Assembly (NCBI RefSeq): GCF_002204795.1
Contig: NZ_NIXO01000008.1
Coordinates: 85,995 to 149,994, forward strand
Reading direction: 5' to 3'
Length of the DNA: 64,000 nucleotides
Source of the DNA: Pseudomonas sp. K2I15
GTDB taxonomy: Bacteria > Pseudomonadota > Gammaproteobacteria > Pseudomonadales > Pseudomonadaceae
Shown piece after piece: positions 63,834 to 64,000 of the stretch. The notes beneath the pieces were generated by a model. The model made no database searches, was not told the DNA's origin, and worked only from the letters and a program-made list of their open reading frames with translations. Position numbers and translations under genes: made by a program. Each line of letters begins with the position of its first letter. Positions within the stretch are counted from its first letter, which is position 1.

Positions 63834-64000
63834 TCAAGGATGCTCGATCACCATCACCGCCGTGGTATCCGCCTCAAGTGCCTCGAACACATGCGGCGCA
63901 TTCGCCAGATAGCTGATGTAGTCACCGGCCCGCAGCAGCACGGGCTCATTGGCCGGGCCGATATTCGCGCTGCCGCTGCACAGCACCACATGCTCTACGG
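63834..64000 (-). CDS. Cupin-domain protein, C-terminal part (probable XRE-cupin regulator), cut by the window edge
   Basis: An open frame on the minus strand that ends at 63834 and runs off the window. It gives 55 residues: VEHVVLCSGSANIG, then LLRAGDYISYLANAPHVFEAL and VMVIEHP at the end. This is the beta-barrel C-terminal cupin fold seen in regulators such as the one at 25392. The DNA-binding part would lie to the right of the window. The cupin call is good; the regulator role is inference. Confidence 0.65.
   Translation of the reverse strand, partial: VEHVVLCSGSANIGPANEPVLLRAGDYISYLANAPHVFEALEADTTAVMVIEHP

Overview
The window is a stretch of a Pseudomonas chromosome, most likely from the P. 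fluorescens group. The evidence is the high GC content with GC-rich third positions, the many REP/REPIN elements built on the GTGGCGAGGGAGCTTGCTCCC and GTGGGAGCGGGCTTGCTCGC cores, the lexA2-imuA-imuB-dnaE2 cassette, a BvgS/Roc-type phosphorelay, a dhcA-dhcB-atoB cluster next to a LysR gene, and genus-typical small proteins (DUF1652, DUF6124). No rRNA, tRNA, CRISPR array, intact insertion sequence or prophage was seen.

Layout: (1) 1-10 kb: the selD 3' part and mnmH (tRNA selenouridine), a metal-type permease, a phosphatase, a GST-PhzF pair, two LysE/RhtB exporters, a Zn-type hemB, a DUF1615 lipoprotein and a thioesterase. (2) 10-14 kb: atoB-dhcB-dhcA with a divergent LysR regulator (short-chain acyl-CoA or dehydrocarnitine metabolism), then a small conserved protein. 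(3) 14.8-27 kb: sirtuin, CBS protein, TopB, a large MHS-type transporter, a GMC oxidoreductase with divergent LysR, an AlkC-like glycosylase, a polyamine-type glutamine synthetase with its XRE-cupin regulator, and small proteins. (4) 27-35 kb: MFS, then a stress-like locus (DUF1652, CsbD, PAS-LuxR regulator, membrane protein) sharing a GTGCA-rich site, then lipoprotein, FKBP, GNAT and MgtC with a long structured leader. (5) 35.5-40.4 kb: a LuxR-type response regulator, a 1211-residue BvgS-type kinase and a receiver-only protein lacking the phospho-acceptor Asp. (6) 40.4-52.3 kb: dkgB, a 680-bp nested palindrome, the LexA2-controlled translesion cassette, a hybrid kinase and a short UvrA (UvrA2). 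(7) 52.3-58.7 kb: an accessory pocket with lower GC: ASCH protein, two unrecognised proteins, an MCP, SDR plus a broken GST, AraC, and a DUF6124 gene behind an elaborate RNA-like leader. (8) 58.7-64 kb: MFS, FMN reductase, AraC, PEBP, LysR, LysE and a partial cupin regulator.

The most interesting signals are regulatory. A conserved hairpin module with G-U covariation sits upstream of both DUF3077/DUF6124-like genes in the window. Three TTTCRYGARR sites lie exactly 24 bp apart in front of the XRE-cupin gene. A shared GTGCA-rich element flanks the PAS-LuxR gene. A strong plus-strand terminator after an apparently gene-free region suggests a small RNA. All functional names rest on recognising sequence motifs by eye; no database search was run.
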